The notes under the pieces: model-generated | Database searches by the model: none | The model's input: the letters and a program-made list of their open reading frames with translations, nothing else | Told to the model about the DNA's origin: nothing | Assembly (NCBI GenBank): GCA_030374765.1 | Contig: JARGXX010000010.1 | Coordinates: 186,001-250,000, forward strand | DNA: 64,000 nt | DNA from: Agarophyton chilense | Taxonomy: Eukaryota; Rhodophyta; Florideophyceae; Gracilariales; Gracilariaceae | Direction: 5' to 3' | Shown: positions 10,246 to 21,292 of the stretch, piece by piece | How positions within the stretch are numbered: the stretch's first letter is position 1 | Layout of the letters: every line of letters starts with the position of its first letter | Made by a program: the position numbers and the translations under genes

Positions 10246-10957
10246 TGTAGTATTCTCCTTTTTACGCGTTGCGATAGATTTTTTATCACAAAGTTGCGTG
10301 TAAAACTCATTACTGAGTGGTATAGTCGGCACTATGGTATGAAGCGTCGTCCAGGACAGAATCCCCGGAGACAGGATATATTACTGGATAGCGTATTTGC
10401 ACGAGTCGAGTGGTTGGCCACGGTGCGCCCCCTTGCGACCGTTTTTAAAGGAATTTCATATTAATAAAAGCAGATTTAGTGGCGATCTTCATGTCAGATT
10501 TCCCTACTTTTTATAGCTAAAAGTCCATTAGGGACCATATCAGTACAGTGATTTTGCTAAACGGCTGACTACTGGGTATGGTTTTGGTATTATTTGGAAC
10601 CTTACCCTTGTACACAGTATGTAAGGTACCAGAGGTGAGCTCCGACTCCAAAAAAACGAGACAAAATGGGTATCATGACTCTTCGGTTTCTCGCCTAGGA
10701 CTCTCTAACCGGAGATCTGGACGAGAAATAATAGAGAGTGGGTCCATAACAACTTTTTGAGCCGCCTCGTGTGCCACGTCCTATCCGAATTATACAGTGT
10801 ACTGTTCACCCTCGCTGGCGAGTAGTGGCCTTACAACCCACTTTCAGCTCGCTGGTGCTATAGCTCTACCACCCCTTTTCCCTTAACCACAAGCATCACA
10901 TCGGCAGTTCGAACTCTGTCGCAGGTGTCTGCTCTTACCGAAAGAGCGGATGCAACA
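10246..10957 (+). repeat. Solo LTR of the B/C chromovirus family
   Basis: A 712-base sequence beginning TGTAGTATTCT and ending CGGATGCAACA, alignable along most of its length with the LTRs at 25551-26168 and 45022-45641 (same strand) and with the reverse complement of those at 32755-33420 and 41817-42481. It has a roughly 70-base extra segment in its first half. Flanks are GAGGG (10241-10245) and GAAGG (10958-10962), a 5-bp target duplication with one mismatch. No gag or pol lies on either side, so it is most simply a solo LTR left by LTR-LTR recombination. Confidence 0.8.
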
Positions 10958-11239
10958 GAAGGTTGAATTTCATATCTCCGTCATCAGCTGCGAGTGAGAC
11001 ATCCGCGATGGCAGGTAAAGCGGCAAAAGTCGTGCATATAAGAAAATCCGGGTCGCCGGTTATACCTTACGGCCGGAGTAACCAACACGCGACAGCGAAA
11101 CTCAAATCTTCTGGCAGCGAACACTCCCAAACTTTGGTGTTCGCGACGTACGCGCTTTTGCAGTCACTTTCTCCGATTCCTCGGCTTACACCTGTGGTCC
11201 ACCGTTTTACTCCTAAAAACTCGGTCAACATCCCAACTA

Positions 11240-12170
11240 ATGGACGACAACAATAACAAACACGATCGCGACAACCAGACCCCGCAGGTGTATTTCTACT
11301 AATTACATTCCGTGGTATTTCATTCGGTGCACTTTCCGCAGAGCGGTGTGACAACGTCAGCGCCAGTTGCACCGCACGCGAACGAGGGAGTCGCTTCTGT
11401 GGGAGAATATCCACCTGTGGTGTGGCCATCTTTTAACCGCCTCGTCGGTCTTCAGCTTACATTGGGAACTCCAATCCTCCGTCTAGCGCCATGGTTCCAT
11501 CCGACAGCGGTATGCAATGATGCTCTTTTGGCGATGCACACCCATGGAAGCGGAATGCTTCTGAGAGTTAATCCCGTCCCGAAACCACTCCGTAGGATTG
11601 GCAGAACTGTGTAGCGGTTCTGGTTCATACGATAAGTCGCCTCGGGAACGAAATGTTAGCTTCCCTACATAAGGCTTTTGTCCTCCTCGGGCATCAACGG
11701 CTTCGCCGGGCTCCGTTTGAACTTCTCATTCTTGATGGTCATGGCTCTGACATAGTGCTGTACTGCACCCAAGGTGAAATTGGTATCTCGACCGCCTAAC
11801 GGGTTGGGAAATTTTCTCGTGGAGGGGCCTTTTCTTATGCGCAAGGCCGCCGTGTGCTGGATTCCGCAGATCATGAGGGCTGAATTCCTCTTTATGCGAA
11901 GGTTTAGGCGTGCGAATGTCTGAGCAATGATCTGCTTTGAGAGGAAAGCGCGATCCCAGTTCGGAGATATGGTTCCGTACCCAAACGTGGAGATCGATCG
12001 CACTCGTGCCGCCAAACCACGCGGTTGGTACGTTCCCATTTCAGCTTTCTTGATGTGTCTCGAAAGTTTTCGAAGCTGTTACGTTGAGTTACCTCCGGTC
12101 GTCACGTATTACGGCTCTGACCTCCTCGAGGATCCTCGGTCTGAGCTTTGGTTCGTTGTCGTCAACTAGT
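11240..12170 (+). pseudogene. Fragment of the chromovirus antisense ORF family (A-type)
   Basis: Two blocks match the antisense ORF of element A. Around 11487 the frame reads LAPWFHPTAVCNDALL (A has RAPWFHPTMVLNDQLI). From 11927 it reads MICFERKARSQFG, with PYPNVEID, YVELPPVVTYYGSDLL after it (A has MIRFERKSRSRFG and ELPPCLTHIGSRLL). A possible start at 11240 (MDDNNNKHDRDN) resembles the Asn-rich start of the A copy. Between the blocks the frame is broken, with no match at about 11615-11926. The protein family has no function known to me. No pol remains nearby, so this is the tail end of a separate, older element that has lost the rest. Confidence 0.65.
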
Positions 12171-14151
12171 GGGCTATTTGCCCCGGGGCTTACGTCCTCT
12201 GGGAGGCTTAAGACCAGTACTGACTGTGGTTTATCCTATTACGGGTTCCCGCTCGCAAATTCAAGCAGGTACGATGTAAAAGACGGCAAACGCTTAACAC
12301 AGGGCACGAGACAGGGTCAAAGCACTCGTACTGTCGGAGGCTGTTTTTCTTGGTAAGATATTAAAACAAGAAAATGAATAGAGTATATAGATGGAGCTTG
12401 AGGTTTACCACGGGGCAGCCAGCCGCCCAGGAGGTGCCTCAGTTCACCCGCAGCTGAAGCAGAAACTATTTGAATTGAAGAAACAGTCCGACTACCAAGA
12501 ATATTTGCAAGTATACACACAGATAGTGTGTAACTCTTAAACGTAGTTCATCTAGGAGAGGTAGCGTCTTGTGCTTATCACGCCATCACTATCTCTTTTA
12601 CACGTCTTCTAAATTGAACATTTCTATTGCTCTATAGATAAACCTAGTAGCCATATCCAGTCTTACAACCGGTTTAAAGTCGCGCTTTCGCACGGACAGA
12701 GTGCATTGATGCAGAGTTCTCCTTCTCAGGAAAGCCGAACTGGGATATCCCGCCGATCTTTACCATCCCGGGTTTTACTCTACATATAATAGTAAGGCTG
12801 GAAGTCGATGGCACGGCAGCTATATGCCCGGTTAAAGACTCTATGTAATAGGGCACTGTTGGTGAGGCTGATTGTGTGGAAGTAGCTAACGAGGTCTGAG
12901 CGTCAATTTCGTTTTCACTTCTTTGATTGGAAACAAAAAACAGTTCCAGGATTTTGGATGCGAACAAAGGGGAATGTTTAGGAGACTCTTTGTGCTGGAA
13001 GGTGTTGGGATTATCTCGGGTGAAGGAGTGTGTAGAGAAAAAATTCTTCATTGCAGTATCCATGGCTTCACCTTACCAAAACGTAAGCGGGAAGCGGTTT
13101 TGAATAAGTGAAACAAGAGCATTGCTAAGAAGTGATCCATTCAGACATTTTTTCAGGGACCGTGCATTTGACAAGTCGGGCCAATTGGCTAGAAACAGAT
13201 GATATGGACTGACAGAATTGTTAGAAATGCATTAGATTAACGTTCTTTGCAATTGTACTTTGTAGATGGAGAGGGTGTTCTATACGGGTTTGAAATACCT
13301 GTATCAGTACATCCGAGAGTTCGAAAAGGGCGTCATATAAAGCCTTGAAATTAGATGCAAAATAACTGTGATGCTGGTTCACTGACCAGAAAGATATGGA
13401 TGTTCTCTTGATGTGATGGAGGTGTCAGCAGACCGCAGGTCATTTTTGATATGAAAGATCAAACAATTTTTGTGTGGATGTCCGACGGTAGCATTTTGTG
13501 AAACCAGTATTTTATTTCTAAAAAGAATAGCATCAATGACAGCCGCGTTGATAACGAGGATAACTTTGTGGAATGTGAGTTCTATGTAGAAAACTTAGGG
13601 TTGAAGAACACATCGCATGTTTGTTTGAAGATATGATTGTGGACAGTTGGCAGCGACTAATAAGCTGTCTGTGGGAGAGTTTTTGTAGTATGTTGCAATT
13701 GTCATCAAAAGTTTGGAGATATTGTTCTGCTTCGTATTGGTCTTGATGTCTGAAGACTCTTCAGATTCTTGAAGAGGAGGGTGATAGTGCTGTGCACAAA
13801 CCCTGTGATGACCGATTTGTAGGACCCCAGACGGGGGAAGCGCAACGTTCCTGAGGGTTTTATGTGGTTTCTGCCACTACAGGTGATCACTGTAAATAGT
13901 GTACACCACAATATGATGCTGAGCTGCTTTATTATATAAAAACTGTTCCACAGAGGGGCGCAATGTACTGTGGGTAACACTAAAGAGCAACATAATGGTC
14001 GTTTTTGAGTCATATTTAACCATATCCACCCAATTAGTGTAGGTTGCACTGCACAGTTACAACCTCACCATCGAAAAGTTTTCTGGTCCGTCTGGTAATC
14101 TCCTGCAGCTTTCAATAGAGCTACCACTCCTCCCACAACCCGTTGAAATTC
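12171..14151. other. Degenerate stretch without a supported gene
   Basis: The longest frame is minus 12674-13063, 129 residues from an ATG, Ser/Pro-rich in the middle with no recognisable motif. Another, minus 13705-14049, is hydrophobic and without motif. Neither has a neighbour that would give it a role. The right part may belong to the pogo-like remnant that starts at 14152. Confidence 0.4.
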
Positions 14152-14997
14152 TTAAAGAATTCCAACTTGAATCATGGACTTCCAGGCTTTTGGAAAATGA
14201 AGCTCATCTCTCTGTGGGTTCACATCTCGAACCGCAGCGACTGCCAGTTGCAAATAAAACTTCTTCACAGAACTAGGCAGGATACCAAAAAGTGTCACGT
14301 TTCCACGTGGCATCCCGTTCAGAATTTCAGCCTTTTTCTTATCATAAATCAGGCAATGGGATGATCCCATCGCTTGATCCATGCCGCTTTTAGATATTGA
14401 ATAACAAACCTATGGGAGGACTGGACCGAATCTGTATCGTTCTCCGAAAAAACAGGCAACTTTTTATTGCATAGTCGAACGCAGCATTTAGTTTAGGATT
14501 GAGTTCGTTTCCTCAACAGTTTCCAACGTACGAAATCCCTTTCCCCTGATCATCAAGCTTTCGGATCACGGGTTTCTCTTCGAAATACTCAGGGAAATGA
14601 TTGCAATTCAGACATACTTTTTGATATGATTTCAACGGAACTCTTCGCTGATCATCTGGAACACCTCGGATAGGTATGCACGAAATTAAATCTGAAATAT
14701 GATAAATGGATATTCAATTCTTGAATCACGCTCTCCGGATATTCGATTCATCATTCTCATATCTTCTCCACTAAGGACTACATCCATGTAACGAAAATCT
14801 GTATCACCAATGAAACTGAGCGTTTAATAATTGTGCATGTATATCACGAAGTAAGCTTCATCCGCATTTGTGATATAGTCCTCCTTAAGTCTTCCAGATT
14901 CGAATTCGCGTTTCCAAACACCCAAATAGGAAGCAAGGTTCTTTTCAATATAGACCTTCTTCAAATTGGCTATTTGTAATTTAGCATCCTGGGCTCA
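14152..14997 (-). pseudogene. Dead pogo/Tigger-like (DDE_1) transposase fragment
   Basis: Read on minus with several frame changes, the segment follows the order of the DDE_1 transposases abundant in protists. ITNADEAYFVI carries the first Asp (codon 14860-14862). Then come GDTDFRYMDVVLSGEDM, RISGERDSRIEYPF, RGVPDD, the position of the usual VDNC motif (here VGNC, near 14520), DTDSVQSSHRFVIQYLK, and finally KKFYLQLAVAAVRDVNPQ in the C-terminal part. The second catalytic Asp has become Gly, and there are several stops and frameshifts, so it is inactive. The N-terminal helix-turn-helix part is not recognisable to the right. Family assignment comes from motif order as I know it for these transposases; an alignment would settle it. 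Confidence 0.6.
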
Positions 14998-16205
14998 AAC
15001 TGTAATTATAAAACGTTCCATGTAAGATTAAATCCAGCGCTAGGTTACGAGGTCCTTCTGATAGGTTATAGTTCTTCGGTCTAGTTCTTTTGCTTTGTAC
15101 AATTCTTTTTTATCCTTGAAGAAGATACTTGGGATTTAGAAAAGGATACCAGTATTCATATTCATTACTGCCTTTCCAAGTCTGTTAAATTTCAAACGCA
15201 ACTCGCTATGTAGTGATTCTACTTAAAGCGCCCTTTTTTGTTCTTTTCCTTGTTTGAACTTTAGAATTACTCTACTTTGGCGGTGTTTGGTAACCCTAGT
15301 AATGCAAAAGAAGGCTTTAAAATAGGTTTAGTTGTGTTGCTCTGCGGTAGTAATCAGGTCGGGCTTTGTTTTTCAGATTCATAACAACTTCATGAGATTC
15401 GCGTTACCGCCGCCTTTCAAGTGCTGCCAAAAGTTCTATACAGTCTTGTAGACAATATTTTTGTCCGTGTTCGTTTTTGAAACTGTTTAGGGCTTTCGCT
15501 TTGCCAATCGGACAAGATTTGTTATGGACAGCACATGTTGCATTACACTCATGGTGAAAAAAGCAGCTGAGTATGTGTTGGCTTCAATTGTAGTTTGGAC
15601 AGTTAGAGTGGTGGCTGTTTGTGTCGCTAGAGATGTAAATTGGTATTGGGAGGCTTTTTCACAGCTTGCCATAAAGGAGACGCATAAAATAATCTATTTC
15701 ATCTGAGTTTTGAACTTCATCGCTTCGAAGACTGGAGCTTTTGAACGAAAAGAAATATTTTCTAGCTATGGATTGGGCCAAGTTAGTATTTTCATCGTTA
15801 TAGTCACTTTTAACATCCCATGATCGGTTCATTGAAATTGATGGTAGTATTAGCCAAAATAATACAAATGTGACTGTATTCAAAGCGACAAAATGTTTTG
15901 GGTGATCACCTGTACCTCTGCGCTCTGGACACATGTGTGCGTCGCCACAAATAACTCCAAAGTTCAGTCCAATGAGTGTGCGCCACGCATGACACGAGTT
16001 TTGATTTGGTTATGTTTTCTCTTCGCCGGTTCAGATGCTCTCTGAACAAGAATGCCAATGTGCCAAAATGTAGCGCTGAATTAAAGAAATAGAGACGCAT
16101 TTGCTGGAATATTTCTGTTGCAACAATATTAGTCGAGCGCTAATTATTAAATCTCCCTTCTTCATACGTACCATCGTACTTCAGGGTCTCAAATCGGAGT
16201 GCACT
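14998..16205. other. Stretch without a supported gene
   Basis: Short frames only (for example 15487-15672 minus, 15524-15706 plus, 15659-15934 minus), none with a motif. It lies between the pogo-like remnant and the left LTR remnant of copia element E and may contain the outer end of either. Confidence 0.4.
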
Positions 16206-16290
16206 GGTGAGTGGAAGTCACTAAGCGCTCTCTCTTTACTTAATGGTCTCCGTCGTCGTTGTATCTTATCAATATTTCCATTAACTTTAA
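16206..16290 (-). repeat. Remnant of left (3') LTR of copia E
   Basis: Matches 57746-57832 in a shared order of blocks: GTGAGTGGAAG, then CGCTCTCTCTTT, then C-T-T-A/C-ATGGT, then TTTC/TATCTTATC and a common tail. The true LTR ends are not clear because both copies are diverged. Confidence 0.5.
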
Positions 16291-16299
16291 TCATTTGTG

Positions 16300-17880
16300 G
16301 CATTTAAACGAAGTGTGGTACAGCAATTGTTCGTGATGTTGTTTCACGGTCCTCGGATGGTGCGTGTGGGCTATACGCGGTGCAATATTAATGTCTCGAT
16401 ATTGACGTGTTGTTGGAGGCAATGTTGACTTATGTCGATGTATTGGCCTTGTTTTGTTTGTGCTTGAGTTTTCGGGATAAGAATCGCTTAAATGTTGTCG
16501 ATGTAATGCGGTTCGATCATTTCCAATTGTTAGCTGGCGTCCCGTAAAAGATCCACCAGCCATTTCGTATGTTAAGTTGCTGTTGTTGCCGCTCTATATT
16601 GCGATTCCGTTGTTGTTAATCCTATTATATTATTCTTTCTCGATGATCACAAAATTGGCGTGGTTGGCATACAGTGAATTATGCCAGATATAGATTTGAA
16701 TTTTTTAGAGTTTTGCATAGTCTTCATCGCTGTTTATTCGCAGTGAGAGTGTCGGTGATGTGTTCGGCGTTTTAAAAGAGAATGAGAGGCCATTATCATG
16801 GTGCCGTTCAGGTATTGGAGCAAGCATTTGGGAGCTTGTTGATGGTGGTGTGTAGGGTGTGAAATGTGCTGCGCAAGTGGATTAGTAGCGTATGCAATGT
16901 CGAGGTTGATACTATCCTTAATGTATCAAAATTTCCCGATCGTTCGTTGATAACGTGTGGCTTTCTGCGGTGTTAGGGGTTTCGTGGAGGGCTGCTGATC
17001 AAGGACGGCCATGTTGTTGTAAAGAGTATGTGTCGGGTCACAAACTTGCATTTTGGTTTGAGGATTACTGAATCGATCGCGATCGATTGCGATATGTGGA
17101 GGCCTTGCTTGTTTCTTGTGATCGTCCAGTTCAAGAAGGGTGTTGGTGTGCCCGTTCTCTTGATTTTAAATTTTTTTAAGAGCTTCTGGTATAGTTCGTT
17201 AATGAGATCTTGAGTTGTTTCCAAGACGAGAACCACGTATATTGTGGTGCTGACCATGCATGATGTATCCGGTTGCCGTGTGTCTTGAGTTTAGGCAAGG
17301 GTCGTGTTTTGGTGGCTGGAACCCCATTCAGGTGAGTTAGAATTCGAGTCCGTGGTAGTTGTATAACCCGGAAGGTGGCGAGCCGTATAGATGCCAACCA
17401 GGCTTTCAAATGTGCTTTAGTGTCGATAGGTCTCGTCTAATTGTGGCATTTGTTTCACGTACACGGGGCAAGGGTGTTTGTAGTTCTCGTGGAGATATGC
17501 TAATTTGAAATCAAAATGGTCAAATGGCATTTCGTGTTCTGCGTATAAATCTAAGAGCATGCTCTAGGTCGTGCGGTCTGACATGTACGTTGTTGGTCGT
17601 TTGGGGTCGTAGTGAAGTTCTGGCTTCAAAGTGATCGCCTTTCAGGTTTCAGCGCGCTTTGTTTTGGAAGATGTTGCCTCCCGTTGATCGTTGATATCTG
17701 GATAACATCGTGAGAGGAATGACTGTCTCGGGTGATGAGAAGAATTGTTTGGGGTCTAGATCATGCTGTAGTGTATGTCGAGATGTCGTAGCGCGCTCTC
17801 GTGTGCGCTTCGACAGTGTTGACCGTCTGGAAAAGTTTTGGCTTTTTGGAAGTTGTTGGGGGTGTTGTTGTGATCCCAAT
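16300..17880 (-). pseudogene. Copia E reverse transcriptase and RNase H, decayed
   Basis: On minus, across several frames: an RT segment with GFQPPKHDPCL, then QDLINELYQKLLKKFKIKRT and GTPTPFLNWTITRNKQGLHI, corresponding to the copia RT region after the catalytic loop (usual form K-L-x-x-x-F-x-M-K-D-L-G then F-L-G-x-x-I). This is followed by QYLNGT (usual R-Y-L-K-G-T) and an RNase H end with SISGIIHCM and GLTTTESQYRAAT (usual A-L-S-x-x-E-A-E-Y-x-A). Many stops and frameshifts; non-functional. It is contiguous with the integrase piece to the right. The motif order is specific to Ty1/copia. Confidence 0.8.
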
Positions 17881-17899
17881 TGATTTTGGAAAAGGTTAG

Positions 17900-18545
17900 T
17901 TATGGTAGGGGCGTGCTTTGAAGGCTTGGGTGGTGTTGGTTCTGGGATCTATGTGTTTGTTGAAGGGATGGAAATATTCGGCTCTAGGTTGTTGGAATGT
18001 GTTGGTGAGGAATTTTCTTGTGACGATGTGTTGGAGAGATGTTGCGTACATGTACTGGGCGGGATCGGATCTGGTTTATAACTTCTTCTTGGGAGCATAT
18101 AGGGCTATGGTACCAACTGGTCCAAATGTGAATATTTGCCTAGGGTTGGAGGTGGTGTTATGCCACATTCGCTAGGGCAACATATCTGTGGTCGTGTGAG
18201 GCAGGTCGTTGTACTTCAGAATAGTGTACATGGCGGCGTCTTCCTAGTGCTATTATAGCATTCTTGATGTGTGTAGCAGAGCTCTTATGGAATCCATTGT
18301 TTTTTTGTTCATTCGTTCTGCGACTCCGTTTTCTTGGGGCTAATGTGAAGTACAGAGATTATTTGCAACGTTTTGTGCTAAGTAAATAGCTTTTAATATG
18401 TTATAATTAGACTATTTGGCGTTATCGTCACGAAAATCGGCACGGGGATGTCTCATTTTGTGCCGTATGTGGTGGAGCGTTTGTACACGTGTTGCGGGAT
18501 GTCTTTTCGATCTCTGAGAAAGTTCGACATGATTAAGTTTCTGGT
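17900..18545 (-). pseudogene. Copia E integrase fragment, cut by element A
   Basis: On minus, FRDDNAK (usual R-S-D-N-G) is followed after about 30 codons by QENGVAERMNK, the classic copia integrase block containing the catalytic Glu (usual P-Q-Q-N-G-V-A-E-R-x-N-R). Stops are present. The piece ends exactly where the 3' LTR of element A starts at 18546. The upstream half of the copia gene lies beyond element A at 49105. Confidence 0.8.
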
Positions 18546-19359
18546 TTTAGAACAATTCCAAATGGGGAAATACCTCTCGGGTGTTTGAGTCCCGCTCTCG
18601 CGAAGAGGTGTAACTCAGCGAACGAGCCTTCGTGCCACCGATGTATGGGTGTAGGACCATAGTGGTCCAGGCAATACCTACGAAGGTGATGAACCCAGAA
18701 AAAGGGGAAGAATCAAAGGGGGATCCAAGGACAAGGATATTCCGTGGACAACAGCAAAATGTAGGGCGAACATGTAGAGCGAAATAGGACGCACGGCCAA
18801 GCGTACAGACCTATGAAAGTGGTATCCACACTTGATAAGCAAAACCATGACGGGTAAAAACAATCCTATACAGGTGCGGTGTACTGTCCTAAACATTGGA
18901 AAACCAATAAGGGAAAAAAACACACCAATAACAATGGTACAGTGACGCCTGAGCTTCCTGAGGGGATGTATTAGACAAACCGGTCGCGGTTCCTCCCGTT
19001 AAGAGACGGAGATTCGCGAAGGTGAGATTATCTAGAGCCAAGCACTCGGCTACCTTTTACTTGGTGTAGTAATGGAGATGAAGCCATCACTTAAGTCTAA
19101 ACTAGACAGTGACTACACGTGTAGACTATAGTATTGCAAACAAACCTTGGTCCATACACGTATCATTTGTGTACCCCCAGCCTTGCACGCCCGTCCGTCC
19201 ACTACGGTACTACTGTAGAGACTTAAATAATATACCTTCTTAGGTGTCTATAATACTAAAAACTAATACTACTCATAAAATCGGTGACGTGGTCCCCGAT
19301 ATGTCGGATGCCATATGATTAGTTCCCCGACCGGTTGTACGGGCACGCGTTGCTCTACA
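18546..19359 (-). repeat. 3' LTR of element A
   Basis: On minus it begins TGTAGAGCAA and ends near TTGTTCTAAA. It aligns end to end with 48280-49104 with scattered differences (roughly nine bases in ten match by eye) and small indels. The polypurine tract of A abuts it on the right at 19360. Confidence 0.9.
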
Positions 19360-19373
19360 TCACCCCCTCCTTA
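19360..19373 (-). other. Polypurine tract of element A
   Basis: On minus, AAGGAGGGGGTGA directly precedes the 3' LTR start TGTAGAGC. This is the expected place for plus-strand DNA priming in an LTR retrotransposon. Confidence 0.7.
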
Positions 19374-19566
19374 AAGTTGGAGTTCGGGGGAAATATTGCA
19401 ATCCGAAGCGACGGTACGAACAACATAGAAGGCAGTCCTTCCATCGTGAATGTCACCGATGTTCCGGTTCCTCGTAAGAACCTCTCGTCTGACTCACTCA
19501 GTCCGGGTAATTCCAACATCTCCTCTTTTGCTAAATCGAAGCCTGCTCGATCTTTTTCCAAACGAA

Positions 19567-21215
19567 ATGAATCCTTTTTTGGATAACAACAATCAAGTTC
19601 CTTATGGTGTTCTGAGCAATGCGGGATCACAATATCACAGTGGTTTCCTATCAGCTCCGCTCCCTCAGAGGACTTCGCAACCTTGCGCGAACAACTTCGT
19701 CGACGCTTCCGTGTGGAACTAGCCTCGAGCGATGCTGGTCTCAGCGAATGAATCCGGTTCGATATCGCGCGAGTCTCTAATTGTGCGAGATCCTCTTCAG
19801 GACAATTTCCTCTTTTCCAGAGCCCCTTGGTTCCATCCCACTATGGTTCTCAACGATCAGTTGATCGACTCCTATGTGGAGGATGAGTACCTTCCGGGTG
19901 AACTTCCGGTTCAAATTGTCCGTTCCTTCGATTGGAGGAACAGCATCGCAGTTGACTCTAGTACGCTTTTATGCAGGAGAAATAAAAGTCCCGATGATGC
20001 AAGGTCCGCTATGGTGCGCCTGGCCTATCAAGGACTTAACCGTACCTTCGGTGACTCTCCTGTACCGTTTGAGTACAACTTTGATGTGATTTTCTACCGA
20101 ACCCGCGCTGAAATATCCTATAGGGATAACCTAGCTGTCTATCCGGAAACGGAGTACCATGGTCCTGGTGTTCACAAGCTTTCTCCACACATGACGTGTT
20201 GGAACAGACCGATTCTCCGAGCGGAATTTCGATATGTATCGAGACAATCTCAGAGATCCTTTTGCCAGATGATCCGCTTCGAGCGGAAATCTCGTTCTCG
20301 ATTTGGTTGTTTCGCACCGTATCCGAACTTTGAGGTTGAACGCCTCCATCCGCGGTTTCTTCGAGGGAACTACGTACCCTTTCCCAGATGGTGGAATCAG
20401 GTCGAAGTACCCCGTGGGGGTTTCGCAGAACTTCCTCCGTGTCTTACACACATAGGTTCAAGATTGTTAGCCGATGAGCACTTGGGATACTGGAACTTGG
20501 TCCTGGCCGAATGGGCAATCCGCTTTGCGGCATTCATTCTTTAGGAGTCCTATGATGAGAACCGATTGTGGTATCTTCCGATGGCTCTTCGGTCAACAAT
20601 TCGAGCACTTAATCTCTACCCAGCGTTGGGCTCTGACGAGAATTGTTGTGAAACTCACTACTTACTGAGTGTCATCGTCAGTGTCGATTGGGATATTGAC
20701 CCTCCTTCGAACCACGCTCGCCGAAAAGCCTCTCCGTGTGATCGGTCTCCGTACGCCGGCATCGAGGTGCCGGTGATTTTGTGTACTAGGACCCATGGTA
20801 AGGTGTGGTTACGACCGCTGCCCATACCGGGGTGTTGCGCCAACTTTCTTGGGGCATCCCAGCAGGATATCCAACTGGATTTGTATTCTCTGACACTGCA
20901 CCGGTTACCATCGATACGGATGTTCTAGACGTGGATAAAGAGGATGCTGTCGCCGCTGGAAGGACTGTTCCTATAGAAGTAGCCAGTCCGAGTGGCAATA
21001 GAGATTCTCCAGTGGATTGGAATTTTACGACGCTCGCACCGAGTCCGGTTGATCCGCAAGTTGCGGCAATGCGCTTTCATCTTCAATCCATCGGTGTGGA
21101 AGTCCCTCTCAACATAGTTGGTAAGGAAGAGCTCCTAGCCCTTGCGGCTAAGAGCTATCAACCAAATGCTGGTGCCTCCAAAATTGGTGGGGCTGGGAAT
21201 TCGACTGGGGCGTAG
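19567..21215 (+). pseudogene. Antisense accessory ORF of chromovirus A
   Basis: Starts MNPFLDNNNQ about 210 bases inside the 3' LTR and runs opposite to gag-pol for about 549 codons, ending about 80 bases from the pol 3' end (convergent). It is broken by TAG at 19720-19722, TAG after AAFIL at 20542-20544, and a frame change near 20805. Residues 1-85 are Asn/Ser/Pro-rich. The conserved part begins APWFHPT (residue 86) and contains IRFERKSRSRFG, ELPPCLTHIGSRLL, LGYWNLVLAEWAI, ALNLYPALGSDE, VSVDWD and a C-terminal DPQVAAMRFHLQSIGVEV block. Each block has a counterpart in the B and C copies (33589-35272, 43443-44898). No known domain, zinc site, signal peptide or transmembrane span is recognised. 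Position between pol and LTR is where other elements carry env or extra ORFs, but the strand is reversed. Confidence 0.75.
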
Positions 21216-21292
21216 TTTTCCCAAAGAGAGATAAACTCATCTCCATCTAGTGGATAGTTAACTTGAGAAGTTGTAAAAATCATCTTGTCATA

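Noticed and set aside
9867..10310. 147-residue minus ORF in A/T-rich DNA
   Set aside because: Overlaps the solo LTR start at 10246, hydrophobic random composition, no motif.
19450..19566. N-terminal extension of the A antisense ORF from 19450
   Set aside because: The upstream part begins with a non-ATG codon; B and C counterparts start at the M-N/D-P motif, so ATG 19567 is preferred.
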